Under the pieces are notes generated by a model, which searched no databases, had not been told where the DNA came from, and saw nothing but the letters and a program-made list of their open reading frames with translations. A stretch of 64,000 nucleotides of DNA, from positions 106,285,344 to 106,349,343 of the forward strand of contig CM023450.1 of the NCBI GenBank assembly GCA_013339765.2, given 5' to 3'. This stretch comes from Haemaphysalis longicornis (taxonomy: Eukaryota; Arthropoda; Arachnida; Ixodida; Ixodidae). Positions 43,178 through 55,315 of the stretch are shown piece after piece. The first letter of the stretch is position 1. Each line of letters starts with the position of its first letter. A program made the position numbers and the translations under genes.

Positions 43178-46100
43178 GCCCCTCGCGAGAGAGTGTTCGC
43201 TATCGGAGAGGAGAGGGGGTGAGCGGCGGAGAGCGCAGCTGCGCGGCGAGGAGAATGGGGGAGGGGTGTGGACGAACAACGACAACGCCGTATGGAGGGT
43301 CAAGGCGAGTGAATGAGATGCCGTCGCATCTAAAACCTGATAGAATAATTTTAGGGGACCCTCGTCTGTTCGGGTTTATTCGCTGTCTCGAATTCCGACA
43401 TCTGCACGCGGATGTCGCTAACCTTACTTGTACTTACGTCATCACTCTGCGGTATGTGCTGGCTTTTCCAACGCATACAAGCCAAATTTGTACACGCCAC
43501 AAATGCGAAGCCTCGCGTAGTGAATTGCAATTGAGTTTGCCCCCCTCCCCCGCCCCCCCACCCCCCAGACGGAGCGTTGCCCAAAACGCCGAGGCCGTCC
43601 TGTCAGCGCATTTGTGAAACGTAGTTAGCCCGACAAGGCAATCGCCATAATGTGGTTGCGATGTTCACCATCTCGCAGCCTTTCCGTATCTTTCCATCAA
43701 CACACGTGGACCGGTCGATTGATGGAACTAAATTGAGGTACCTCGAGGGAAATGGGGGCCGAAAGACAGAAAGAAAACGAGCAGGCACAAGCCACACAAC
43801 GCCACTTGCTATCGCAGGTACTGCTTCCCATGCGCGCACGTGTTAACGGCGTGGGACGACTGTGGGCTGTATCTTGATTTGCGGCTGTCGCCACGGCAGG
43901 AGAGAAGCTTCCGGTCGGCAAGCGGCGCAAACCGTTCAGGCGCGCGTCAGGTTTGGGGCCAGAACCGGATGGAGACTTGGTGACACATACACACGCCCGG
44001 CGAGCCGGCCGGCCGACTGTCCGCGGAACTCGTGCACTTCCGGAGGCAGCCCCCCTCGCGCAGAGGCTAGCGCCCGCAACGTCGCTGGTGACAATTTGCC
44101 GGTCTGAGGCAGGCGTCCTGGTAATTAATCGGAATAAAAGAAAGAGTGTACAAAACTCGAGGAAGGGGACAGGAGAAGGAGCAATTATAAAATACTAGCG
44201 CGAAAAGGAAATGGGAGGAACTTTTTTTCAGCGTTGATAGACGAATGACCGATACGGGATGTCGTCGCCGGGCGAAAAAATGGCGGTCCACGCGCGAGCG
44301 CTACAACCGTATGCAGGTGCCCGCTGGTCTCACTACAACACCAGCGAGATATAATGCCTGCATAACGGGTGAGCCCTCAAAGTGTGACCACCCTATTCCG
44401 CCTTTTTTGTTGCCGAAATCACACAACGTCGCTAATCACTTTGTTACTTGAAAGTTGTCTACTGATTAAGCAGAAAAACGAAGAAAATGACTAGAACGGG
44501 CTGTGTAACTAACCGAAGAGGTCCCGACAGTTTTTTTGTCGCTTTCGACGCAGCAAGTCGCAGTCGCCATCGATACGCGGCGGCAGCGAGTCACCTGAAC
44601 TATGCCCGGTTGCCGAGTTCCTTTCCTTCGGCGCCCCGCAATTTCCTGAGCCCTCCCGTTCACCCACTCTCTCCAAGAGAAAAAAAAAAAAGCAGCGCTT
44701 CGTTGCCGTAGAATCCGGACAGCAGTTGCCTTTCCCTTCCCGCCATTCGGGGATACATTACTCGGTAGCTCCTGCGACGACACAGCGCTCGGGTCGCGCT
44801 GGCACGAGCACAGGTTTTGGGTGCCCGATCTCTGCACGCCTTTGCCGGCGATGAGGCCGTACGGGCTAAGTGGTGGAGGACCGACGGAATAAGTTAACTT
44901 TCCTCTAAGGGCGATGGAATGGCTGATGGAATTCTGGGAAGGAAATGGCGCAGCATTCCCCTCAGCGACGACAAAGGAGCTTCGAACGTACACACCATTT
45001 AATCTAAGAGAACGCCAATGGGCACACACAGTTTCTCACAAAGCGTAAAAAGTGTACCGTTTTTTACCGTGAGCTACACAGGCCGAGGTTGAGCAGTCTC
45101 CCTCTTTCTTGTCCGTTTGGAAGCATTGTCATAGCTCTAGCTATCAGCAACACGGAGCGGCGCTGACTAATTTGCTCGTCACAGCAGAACTATCGCCCTT
45201 CCGTTTCTGCTTTGCTTTGTGGCTTTTTTCTTCAGTGGCTTTCGAATGCGTTTATTGCTGCAACAGAAAAAGAAAAGCGGCCAATAGCAGCTACATTGCT
45301 GCAATGACGTAATTCGAGCGCTCGAAGGAAGCCAAGACTCGGGAAAGGAAGAAAAATCTTTTGAAGCAGATTTTCAAGTGATCTGACGGGCATAGAGCAG
45401 TAATTTTTGGCCGTGGTGCTTCGTGGCACACTTTTCTAAGTACTGGATGTGTTTGCTGACTACGTTCTAAAAGCATTTAGGGTTTAGAAAAAAAATGAAA
45501 ATGCGTGGAAGGGACCCTTTAAATTCATGAGCCCTTGCGCTGCATGTGTGCGTTACTGGCTGGTGGACTGCGCTATGGTAACCAGCCACCGACGTCCATG
45601 GCCCTTTTGAGCTCGTTCCGTCGACCCCGAAGCGCTGAAACCTTCCAAGATGTCCAAACTCTGCTAACTGCAGCAAGCTTCGACAGGCCAGCTGCACACG
45701 TATTTTTACGTAGAAAGGTTTTCCGCGCACACCACGATGTGTAAGACCGTACATGCGGGGTTCGCAGCAACCTTGTTTCTATCTCCCATTAATGAATCGT
45801 CGATATTCGTTCCTCAAAACAGCGTAGCAGCCTCTTCCTTCTTCCCCCCTCTTTTCCTCCAGTGTCCGAGGGAACACTTCGTCGGTACGTTGATTTTATG
45901 CGCATTTCAATCCAATTTTTCATTGAATTAATTATTCAACACAGGTCTTCGCATAAGCAAAATACCTCTGATAACGTACACCCAACCACAACGACCGGGA
46001 TGATCGCCCGTCAGTTTCTTTTTTTATCTTAAAATTTCGTTCCGCAAGTATATTTCTGAGGCATCCGGCTCCGAAAATGGGGCACGCGTTCAAAATGGCG

Positions 46101-49100
46101 CGCAGTTTGAAACGATCGGAATTACATCCCTTAAATCAGGCACTCCACATCCTAACTGCTAAGATTCGTCAAATTTTTCGTTCATTGGTCCAATCCTGAA
46201 GAAGACGCAGGTATGTGCACGTAGTCGCGGCCTAGGTTAAATGTCTCATAAGTAAACAAGAAAAAAGTAAGAAAGAAAGGTGGTACATTGGCCCCGCTAT
46301 TTGCGACCGCGGTATACTATATACCACCACTGCCGGAAGTCCGCCCAGGACCGCTGGGGAGCTGCGGGCAGCCTCGCCGACGTTGCGCCGATTATGGACG
46401 GCATTAGTGCGTGCACGCAAAGGGCGCCCAGACACATCCCGCCCGGTACAGGGATCTGGGGAAGAATGCCCCGGGGCAAACCGGAAAGCTGAATGGGCGA
46501 GCGATCGTAAACTGGCAAGTTTGTAACCGCGGTGGCTCGGCGCCATGCCGTACGCAGCCTCAAGGCTCGCACCCGGGGACTGGTGCGACGAGAATGCTCG
46601 GGGGGACGTGTAGGTAAACTCCTCGCTTCTCTCTCGTCACCCACATTAGTTGCTTTTTTCTCGCTGTTTTTCGTTTCGTTTCCGGTCTACCACCTCCTCA
46701 TTTTGCCTTACTAGGTTACTGTCGATCGAGAATTTCCTTTTCGATACTGCGACTAACTGCAAACAAACTAACCGTGCTAAACAAATGATGCAAGCCATAT
46801 TTGCGGGAAATTTTTACGGGATCGCTGTCGGCGCTATCATCGCCATCACCCAGATAGTGAAGAGACCGAAAAACGCTCGGGCAAGCAGTTTGGCGTCACG
46901 GACCTCGGGCTGCAGCTTCGAGTTTGCAGCTATTAAGTCCTACTTCTAACCTTCATCTTTCTAAGCCCAAGTTTTATTCGTGGCTCTTTTGTATAAAAAA
47001 TGTTTCGGGAGAAAAGGTTACATGAGTAAGGCCAAGGCACTCCTAATCCTAGACGCGTGAACAAAGGGAATAAGCAAATTATACCAAGGGTGGAGGTGCA
47101 CAAATCGGTTAAAGCGCTCACTGAGCCGTAAAAATATGTTAGAATGAAGTGCTCTCTGGGAAGACTCGCCGCGTGCACGCGAGGCACTCAATGCAATGCT
47201 GACATTTCTACGATGCAGCAGCGCGGCAGCGAAGCTATACGCCTCGAGCGCTGTCTATAGGAGCGCTACTGAAATCCCCCTAGCGGCCCGTTTCGAAAGC
47301 AGCCGCGGGAGTCGCCGGCCCACTTCCCCACTGCGCCGCTACTTTTGGGGCACGTTCACGACTGAGATTTACCGTTTGCATGGGTTTTAAATATATATTA
47401 ATGTGACGCAATCACCCTGTTCGCCACTGTGGTGTATTTACGAGAGTGTAAACGTTTCTGACGCGAACATAGTGTGGTATATTCGGTCTGTATGAGCGTC
47501 AGGTGTGTGTCACAGACCAGCATCGCGAAGGCGGCATATGCGTGGAGCTGATTGTAGTTCCACTGCCCCGAAATGTACTAACCGTGTCTCCGTAAGCAGC
47601 GTTTCCTCGGGCGGTCAAGCTACGGCTATACACTATGATGTAAATCAGTTTTGTGCGCATACATATTCTAGCGGAGCCATCATATCTTAGAGCATTCCAG
47701 TAACGCTTGGCAATATCCTACCTCGGAAATTGATCACTACCCTGGACAAGCAATGCGGCATAAATTTCACGAACATTCTACGAAAGGTGGATAGTACAAA
47801 ATTATACCCGGGGATTAGCACCCGACAAATAATTTAATGCTGTGTCGTCCTGTCCGGAGGTGAGCCCTCGCAAACACTCATTTTCTGCTGTATATGTCCT
47901 TCGCGAGCAGCACGGCGACGGGCGTATAGAGCCAGCCGCGTCCGCGACTCAACACTCTGAAACATCACCATAGGACACAGAAAGCCGGCAAAAACTAGCA
48001 AAAACTAAAATCAGATCGCCTCATCAGATACGACACGTTTTATCTTTTGTGAACTGCCTCCCGTGTAGTTCAGGAAAAGCGTCCGCCGAGTGATCAGCTG
48101 TCTGTTGAATTAAAAACAAAAAACAAATGCAAGTGAACGCGCAGCTTGTGTGTGGGATTAATAAAACGTTCATTCCTCGATTTCGTTCCGCACCCAGGCA
48201 CAACGACAGTTAAGCGTGCCCCCTCTCCGCCCTCCCCCCATGTCCTGCGAAATAGCAGTGCATTTCTCATCTAGTTGGGTCTGTTGAGTCCTACCTGGCT
48301 TAAATATAAACGAACGTTCTCAGCATTTCCGAAGCTGCACTAGATTTTTTTCATTCCCGTACGAGCTATTCTGTTTCTTCCCGACTTAATGACCGTTTAT
48401 TCCGTGGTTTCATTAAGTTTCCTTGGTTCTTGCTGTAAGGCATGAGTGTGAACATATTTACCGACGCAGAGCCTTGCACTATGGTTAACGTTTTCGTGTG
48501 GCTTTATTCCTCAAAGGGCACAAGCGGTTGTCAGGTATTGGGATAATCACAACCCTGAGGCATTTTTCTGCGACGTATATATTCGAAACGAAGCCGCATT
48601 CGTTGTACGCGCTGTCAGTCGAAGCCAACCTCTCACCGGGCCAGTATCGCGTCTAAACGAAGCGAAAATAAAATTTACCTGTGCCTGACGTGTTCGGAGG
48701 TGACAGTGGTGATATGCCGCTGCCGCCGCTGTGGCCCGAACAGCGGTCAGGAAGAGCGCAGAACCGCGTCCCCGGACAGTTTCTGTTGGCGTTGGAACAC
48801 TCTACCAGTTCACAACGGTTTTCCGAAGTGTCCAAAACGTTCTATTTGCTTTCAGACGTGACCGTAACAAGTTGTTTAGATCTGGGAAAGGCAAAAATAA
48901 GCGGAAGAGAACCAAAACATTGCATGAGCCTCTATCAGTCACCCAGCGCTCATCCCGTAGACGCCGCGGAAAAGCGGCGGCAGGCGGCGCAGCCATCGCG
49001 AAGCTCGAGGCGTATAGTTCAGACCCAGTCTTGATCAACTGTTGTAAATTAGCTGTATATGTGTAGGTATTCATGTTTTGTATACAGCCATACTTTCAAT

Positions 49101-49364
49101 TATTTCCCATCTTCGTCCCTATTATCCTTTATCCGCAATCTTTGTTCCCCTATCCCTTCCCATGTACTTGTAGCTGCCCAGAGCTGATATCACCAGGCCG
49201 TTCTTTTTGTGATTTAGTTTTTCATTTCAATAAAATTGCCCTCTTTCTTTGGAGCAACTAGTTGCTTCTAAAATTATCAAAAAGACCCAATATTCCACTC
49301 GCTAAGTAATCAAGCCTGACTGGAAAGAAGTAAGAGAATTATAAATAACTGAGACACCTTCCGC
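43178..49364. other. No gene recognised
   Basis: I see no domain in any frame. CpG-rich patches lie at 43.2-43.35, 43.9-44.1, 44.5-45.0 and 46.3-46.65 kb; their long frames (for example 187 codons at 44466-45029, minus) include homopolymer-coded runs and no motif. At 49.05-49.25 kb a pyrimidine-rich 3'-UTR-like stretch ends in CAATAAAATTGCCC, possibly an old retroposon or transcript end, with no readable body. Confidence 0.4.
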
Positions 49365-49725
49365 TACTGTGAAGACGGATGACCAGCGAAGCTGTGTTGG
49401 TGAATAACTACAATGAGGCACGTATTGGCACTTGCTAACCTTCCTTAAAATAATTCTATTTTTTTTCTCAAATGATTTGTTTCGGGATAGTTTCGATAAA
49501 ACAAGAGTTACAACCGTTTTATTTACTCCCTCCATAGTTACTCCCTCCATAGCCGTTTTATTTACTCCCTCCGGAGTTACTCCCTCCGTAGAAAGCCGTT
49601 TGTTTACAGCAAACGCGGATTGTGCAACGTTTACAACTGTTAGCTAACTCATTGCCACAAGTAAGGGAAACTCGCCGTAATGATAGAGTCGTCTTAGCGG
49701 CCAATTTCAGTGGGATTTTTTTCCA
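49365..49725. repeat. Unidentified repeat family, copy C, with 39-bp tandem duplication
   Basis: Shares GATGACCAGCGAA(G/T)CTGTG, the TTTGTTTCGGGATAGTTTCG block and CCGTAATGATAGAGTCGTCT with copies A/B at 37.1-38.2 kb. The internal order differs from B, so it is rearranged. It contains a local 39-bp tandem duplication (49514-49552 and 49553-49591, 36 of 39 identical), built from smaller TTACTCCCTCC units. Confidence 0.6.
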
Positions 49726-50782
49726 ACATACGTAGATTAGATTAAAAGCTACAGAACATTTTCACTATCTTTTGAGTGAGCGGGTGTGATTTATTGCCGA
49801 CGTGACCCGATAGACGCTCGCAATTTTGGTCAGAACCTAACGCAAGACAGATGTGATGTAAAAACATCGTTTTGTGGAGCGACCACAGCCGCACAACGTT
49901 AGCCTATACTGTTGCTTCGTGAAAAACAGTGGCTACAGACTTAGTCAACGCAGAAATTAGAATTTTTAACAATTCACACTGTAACAAAAAAGTAAAAATC
50001 ACTTATTACGAAACAAATGGGGCGCTGCTGCCGGCGTTGCTTGTTTTCATGGCCGTGTAAAATTGGTTTGCAAAGCATTGCACGCAGAGTCAGCGGACGT
50101 TGTCGTTCAAACAGAGGCCAACAACTTCTTTACGCAATGGCGGCCTCGCTGCACCCACCGGCTGCGCCGACCGCGGGTCCCGAACACTACGCTCAAGGCG
50201 TGTTCGATCGGATTATCGAACAGCGTGGGACTCGGCGACGCTGAAATGTGTCCCGTTGTGAACACGGCCAGTCGTCGCGGATGGCGACATGAACCGCGGG
50301 TTGGTGGAGCTGACTTCCATTGCAGCCATTATTTGCGTTTTCGTCGGCGCATACTCGGTGGGATCGGCAAACATCGTGGCGCCTGAAAGAGCACGATTTA
50401 TTAAAAGGGAATTGTTCACGAATTTCGTAGTGCTAAAGCGATTGTGTGTATTTCTGGTCGCGGTAATATGCTGGAAAGCACCCGCTTGATGCCGTTAACT
50501 TCGGTAGTCTTCTGCAGCGATCCGAAAGCATTGTAGGCCTCATCCCAAGCAAGCAGCCTGCGATTTTCAGCGCGCTCTTGTCGTGCTAGGGTAATATTTT
50601 TTAACCGTAAATAGTTGAAACGTTCTTTTTGTCGCACGGGTGTGCCACAGTGTCGCGTGTGTCTGTCGGTGTGTGTTCGTCCGCGGTGTCACTCTGCAGC
50701 GCCGCCGAGCCCAGATCTGAACAACAAAATGTTTTGCAGCCTGGAAGTTCTAGCTGATTCAATCCGGAGTGTGGAGACGGGC
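49726..50782. other. No gene recognised
   Basis: Unrecognised DNA; overlapping short frames at 50.0-50.5 kb lack motifs. Confidence 0.45.
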
Positions 50783-51078
50783 TAGTTGGTTCATACGTCA
50801 TGGCAAAAAAAAAAAAAAAAAAACGCAAAGGAACTGAACGGAAGACGAGAAAGAGGCAAACATGGGCGCTGACTAAAGATTGAATAAATTTTATTGCGCG
50901 CAGAGATGGCATTTCTACAATCTTAACTGTATCTTATTTTTGTGTTCTTTCTGCATTTCCTTATATTGCCTGTGCGCAATAAATTTATCCAGTTGTTATT
51001 CAGCGCCCGTATTTGCCTCTTTCTCGTCTTCCGTTCAGTTTCTTTGGGTTTTTTTTTCATGAGTGTCAACCGGAGGCT
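50783..51078. mobile_element. Fold-back MITE with about 100-bp arms
   Basis: The left arm (50783-50900) contains GGTTCATACGTCATG, an A-run, GAACTGAACGGAAGACGAGA, AAGAGGCAAA, GGGCGCTGA and TAAATTTTATTGCGC. The inverse of the right arm (about 50972-51078) gives the same order with scattered changes. The spacer (50901-50971) is AT-rich and non-coding. The GAACGGAAGACGAGAAAGAG text appears on both strands, producing false ORFs. Confidence 0.8.
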
Positions 51079-51294
51079 CCTCCGCTTCCGACGCAACAAT
51101 CGTAACCACTCCAAATCAAGTCCTCGCTGACTAGAGCATATACTGAATGTTCTTTGGACGTCAGTGGGGGCAGTAAAAGATAGATGCTGGTCTTTGCTAT
51201 TGCATTTTATCGACCTAATTAGAGATTTAAAAACCCCTTCGCAAACAGTGATTGTTATCCCGGAAAGTTTTCAGATAGATGTGAAAGATCCAAA

Positions 51295-51555
51295 TAGCGG
51301 GCCGATCTTACGCATATATTCTGGGCATGTCCTCAGGCCACCCCTCAGGGCCGCAAACTTACTAGTTGTGAGCAGTGGGAGACTGCACTGCTCAGCTCAG
51401 ACCCGGCGGGTCAACTATGGGCCATCCAGATAGCCCGAGATGCTGCTAGGACCCAAGGGCGGCTCCTGGCCGACGTCTAGGGCTGAGGACAGCCGTCCTA
51501 AACGAACTGGAGAAGTAAATGTCATTTCTCTCTCTTTCGGTCTCTCTCACGCTAA
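51295..51555 (+). mobile_element. LINE 3' terminal fragment
   Basis: A short plus-strand LINE fragment. It contains the last 59 codons of an ORF2, a TAG stop at 51478-51480 and a short 3' UTR with GTAAATGTCATTTCTCTCTC, similar in plan to the AATAAATG..TTTCTCC end of the fragment at 2.0 kb. It is heavily 5'-truncated. Confidence 0.75.
51301..51480 (+). pseudogene. LINE ORF2 C-terminal tail
   Basis: The frame reads ADLTHIFWACPQATPQGRKL, CEQWETALLSSDPAGQL and IQIARDAARTQGRLLADV before the stop. THIFWACP is the His/Cys half of the C-terminal knuckle, and CEQWETAL parallels CEQWEEAL at 2.1 kb, so the two belong to related families. The frame is uninterrupted, but everything upstream is missing. 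Confidence 0.75.
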
Positions 51556-53149
51556 TAGCTAAATTCAGCAAGGTTAAACGCTGCTTTTTAATGTATAATT
51601 TGTGGTCACTCCTTGTGACTCATCCGTTTCCTAAGATAAGAACATTCCTAGAACAAGACTGGCTTCGCAAGGCTTTCCGTGGTTAGAGTAAGTCTAGCGT
51701 ATCACGCTTAATGTCATTGAACTGGGAAACGCGTCGCACTGTGGCTGCAGATTATCTCGACGATGTCTGTGGACCATCGCCGTTAAATTCACCGACAAGG
51801 TCACGGCGGAAGTTATGCTGCTTTAAGCATCGCAGCTTTGCGTCAATTTAGGCGCCGCAGCAGGACACCTGGCAATCATTCTTCGCGCGTCGTCCACGAG
51901 CGACACCCTCCTCGAACAGCGGACGTCCGGACGTGATTGAAGGCAAGTACGACGCTTATCGGCCGCACTGGTGGCAACTATTTCTTATAATTACTGCGAA
52001 CTCATTCGCGCGCCAGCTACTCCCGTCTTGGCAACGCTACCCAGAAAGACGGACGTAAGCCTGGGGAAGAAAAATCCGAGAAAAAATGGAGAAAAGAACA
52101 GTTGGGGAAGACTGAGAGAAGGCTGGAGCCATTGCTCTGGCCGGCGTGACACGAGATCTACCGCGAGCGACGGCCACTGCTTGACCGACTGTCCATTGAG
52201 GCTATTATCTCGAGTCGTTTCGCTGACAGCCTGTCTTCGTTTGTCTTCATTTTGCCCCTAGCGTCACTCCATCCTTCTCTTAGTGGGCCACTTATTCTTT
52301 GTCTTCGCCGCTGACCCTCCTGCCGGCTTTCTTGCCGGCCAGCGCAGCGCGTCCGTTCTTCGTTTCCGCGTTTTGTTCGTCTCGTTTCCAGTTCCTTCGT
52401 CGCCCACGTCTCGGTCATTCTGTCTCTTTGTCCTAGCAACCTCATCGACCGCGCGGCACCGCTTAGCGGAGATTGAATCCACCCTCCGCTGCTGCTACAG
52501 GTGACGGCGGCTTCAGGGAGTGCTGTTCTACGCTCGCTGGAAATCACTCACAGGGGGAATAGAAATTTTTGGCGGGAATTCCTGCTGGATAAAATCTTCA
52601 CTGCCAGCCATTTTACAATTAAGACAGTTCATTACGCCTTCTACTCCTCAATTGGGCCAAGCAAAGCGATCAACTGTTATTTAAACAAGCATTTGGCTTT
52701 TTTTTTTCGAAGTTTCCACCCTCTGGGTGGTATGAAAGAAGCAACATCAGGGAATATAGCGCGGCTTTATGTAGGTTAGCTGGGGGGGGGGGGGGAGGAC
52801 AATAAAACACTAAAAGTAACTGAAATAGTTGAGAATGTATTAGTACTGTTGGGTAAGAGACGTCATTTAGATCGGCGCAGCAGGAATCTATTTGGTGTGG
52901 CAGATTCCGAACACAATCGCCGAAAAAAGTAAGAAGAGCAGTTACAGCAAACATTGCTGCATTGGTTATCTTTGGTGTACAAAGCTATTACGAACAGATC
53001 CTCTCGTCAAAATAAGGAAACCGCATCTACAATTATCGCATTTATACACTAGATCTGGAGAGTGGCTGGTCTGCAGTTCCTTTTCTGGACGATGCATGTC
53101 GTCCAAAAAGCGCCAACAAACACATTCTGGAAAGAAATGGGGAAGATGT
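51556..53149. other. No gene recognised
   Basis: 51.85-52.55 kb is moderately GC-rich, with frames open on both strands, and ends at CTACAGGTGACG, which could be read as a splice donor. No protein motif is present. A G14 run lies at 52782-52795. Confidence 0.4.
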
Positions 53150-53189
53150 CAGTAGCGTCCCTCAAACACCAATCGATCTTCAGAAATGA

Positions 53190-53640
53190 TGCAACCAACA
53201 GCAAGAGGTGGTCGTAGTTTTAACGCGTCCAGCCAAAACACCCCTTCTTTTAGTGTTCTTTTATGGGAGGCCATGCAGAGCACGTCTTAACCTGGGTTGG
53301 CTCCACCACATCAGGGCTATGTACCCAGGCACTCCGATTCTCGTAGGTGGAGACTTCAACGCCCCACACTCTTAATCGGGCTACGAGCAAGACTCCAAGA
53401 GAGGAGTACACGTTCATGAGTCATGACACCTTCACGAGCATGAACTTTTCCTTACTGAACAATCCCGCCGTACCTACCATCCCTTCAACTCGGTCTCATG
53501 CTCCGGACCTTACGTGGTGGCTTGGCCCCGAAAATCCCTCCTGGAATCCAGAGCCAGACGCTTGTGCTAGCGACCGATCTCCAAGTTTGATTGGCTTGCA
53601 CACGAGCAAGTTACAAAAAATTCGTCGCCAGGTCAGAATT
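53190..53640 (+). pseudogene. LINE endonuclease domain remnant
   Basis: This domain would nick target DNA. The first frame reads VVVVLTRPAKTPLLLVFFYG, LGWLHHIRAMYPGTPILVGG and DFNAPHS, with the catalytic Asp/Asn of DFNAP at 53352-53360, then a stop where family members have Trp. GYEQDSKRGVHVHE follows. The reading then shifts frame to SMNFSLLNNPAVPTIPSTRS, APDLTWWL and EPDACASD, the usual C-terminal part. The final SDH motif is eroded. Confidence 0.8.
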
Positions 53641-53775
53641 GTTCACTAGGACAAAGTCAGCTCTGACGAACGAGCTTCTTCCCTAACTGCCGATAACCTA
53701 ATTTCTACGCTGCAGTCCGTACTCACCGACTGCACTATACATACCACCGTGAACGAGGATCAACCGAAGCCCGAT

Positions 53776-55310
53776 ATGCACCCTCCTTAAACTTCGGGCA
53801 GAGCGTCGCCGAACAGAGATTTTTGCTAATCGCCACCCGGCGCAACTTAACGCTCGTGCCACGGCAAACCGTACCGCGGCACAAGCGTGACGCTACGAGA
53901 AGCAGTTGTCACGTCGCCGTTGGCATGACTGGTGCTCTGGCCTTGGCTCTGGCACTGGAAACAAGGCCTTATGGCCGACCTTCCAAGCCAATGAGAGGAG
54001 TGGCAGCCTGGCTGACCCATCAGCTAGCATTCGCCTGGCTCTCAACATCATCCCAGAAGAGTTTGCGGACAAAGCGGCCGTGAGTTTCTTTCCCAACCAC
54101 CAACAACCTCCGGCCGTCATCCGTCGGCTGTGGTACTGGACGAATCTGGTATAACCGAACCGTTTACGATGGCCGAGCTCATCGCGGCTATTGAAGAATG
54201 GAAAGCACACTCTTCTCCATGGTATGATGAAATCCCGTATGAGCTGTTCAAGAACTTCGAGGGGGAGGCCTTGGACGCACTACTGCGTTCGTTGAATGAT
54301 GTGTGGGCGAAAGGTGTCATTTCACCCGAGTGGAAACACTCCGTGGTAGTGCCTATCCCCAAATCGGGAAAACCACCCATGGGTATTAATGCACTAAGAC
54401 TTATTTCTTTGGCGCCGACAATATACAAGATATTTAAGTGAATAGTGGCCACTCGATTATCCTGGTGGCTGGAGCACAACAGGAAATGCTATCTTGCTCA
54501 GATTGGCTTCAGACCTACATAAGTACAGAGGATGGACTCTCTATTCTGGCTGATGATACCTTGCATGTTTCACCCCACAGCCATCTTGCGCGGACTGTGG
54601 TGGCCACCGACATTCCCAAGGCCTATGACAACGTGGACCACAGGACAATACTCGGAAACATAGAGTCCTTAGGGGTTCCACTTCATGTATCCAAAGTTGT
54701 ACACTCCTTCCTGTGCTCAAGGAGGTTTTCTGTGCGAGTGGATGGGAAACCGGTCGGCCTGTTTACATCGAATCGCGGGGTACCGCAAGGTTCCGTGCTA
54801 GCACCGCTGCTCTTCAACATCGCATTTGCACCCTTGGCATGGAAATTACAAGACATCCCTTTCGTGAGATTTCTCATCTACGCGGATGATGTCACACTAT
54901 AGTCCACAAACCGCGACCTCGGTTTACAGTGCCGTTATCTCCAGAAAGCCCAAGATGTTTTGCATGCCTTTGCGGAATCAGCCGGTTTAGAAATTTCAGC
55001 TGAGAAGTCGTGCTACGTACAAGTGGCTAATAAGTCAGGAAGGAAGTTAGCCTCCATGCCTAACTTTCAACTTAAGATTGGTTCGGCTGCCTACCAGCCA
55101 AAGAAGAGCTGCAGGTGCTCGGACTTCTGATCCACCAGTCGGGTTCTTGTATTCACTGGCTCCGAAAGGCACGGAAGGACTCCTCGACAACCTTGCACTT
55201 GATCCGCCGGATTGCAACGCGTAGTGGAGGAGCCCGCACGGAGGTGGCTAGAAGATTCGTACGTGCTGTTCTCCAGCCGCGCCTATTCTACCAGGCACAA
55301 TTTTACTGAC
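53776..55310 (+). pseudogene. LINE linker, reverse transcriptase and thumb remnant
   Basis: The linker has LKLRAERRRTEIFANRHPAQ and RRRWHDWCSGLG. RT begins with FTMAELIAAIEEW, IPYELFKNFEG and EWKHSVVVPIPKSGKPP. Motif A is VVATDIPKAYDNVDH (Asp codon 54609-54611), and RGVPQGSVLAPLLFN follows. The active-site YADD lies at 54879-54890, followed by TAG in place of the expected Trp codon. A TGA near 54438, a frame change near 54520 and another near 55100 interrupt it. The thumb reads VLGLLIHQSG, IRRIATRSGGARTEVARRF and LQPRLFY. The catalytic residues are intact but the reading frame is not. Confidence 0.88.
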
Positions 55311-55315
55311 TTACC

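Noticed and set aside
44466..45029. 187-codon minus-strand frame
   Set aside because: Contains homopolymer-coded Phe run and no motif; other frames are also open.
50880..51130. Short frames with RTGNIRKCRKN-like and mirrored peptides
   Set aside because: They are the two strands of a fold-back element, not genes.
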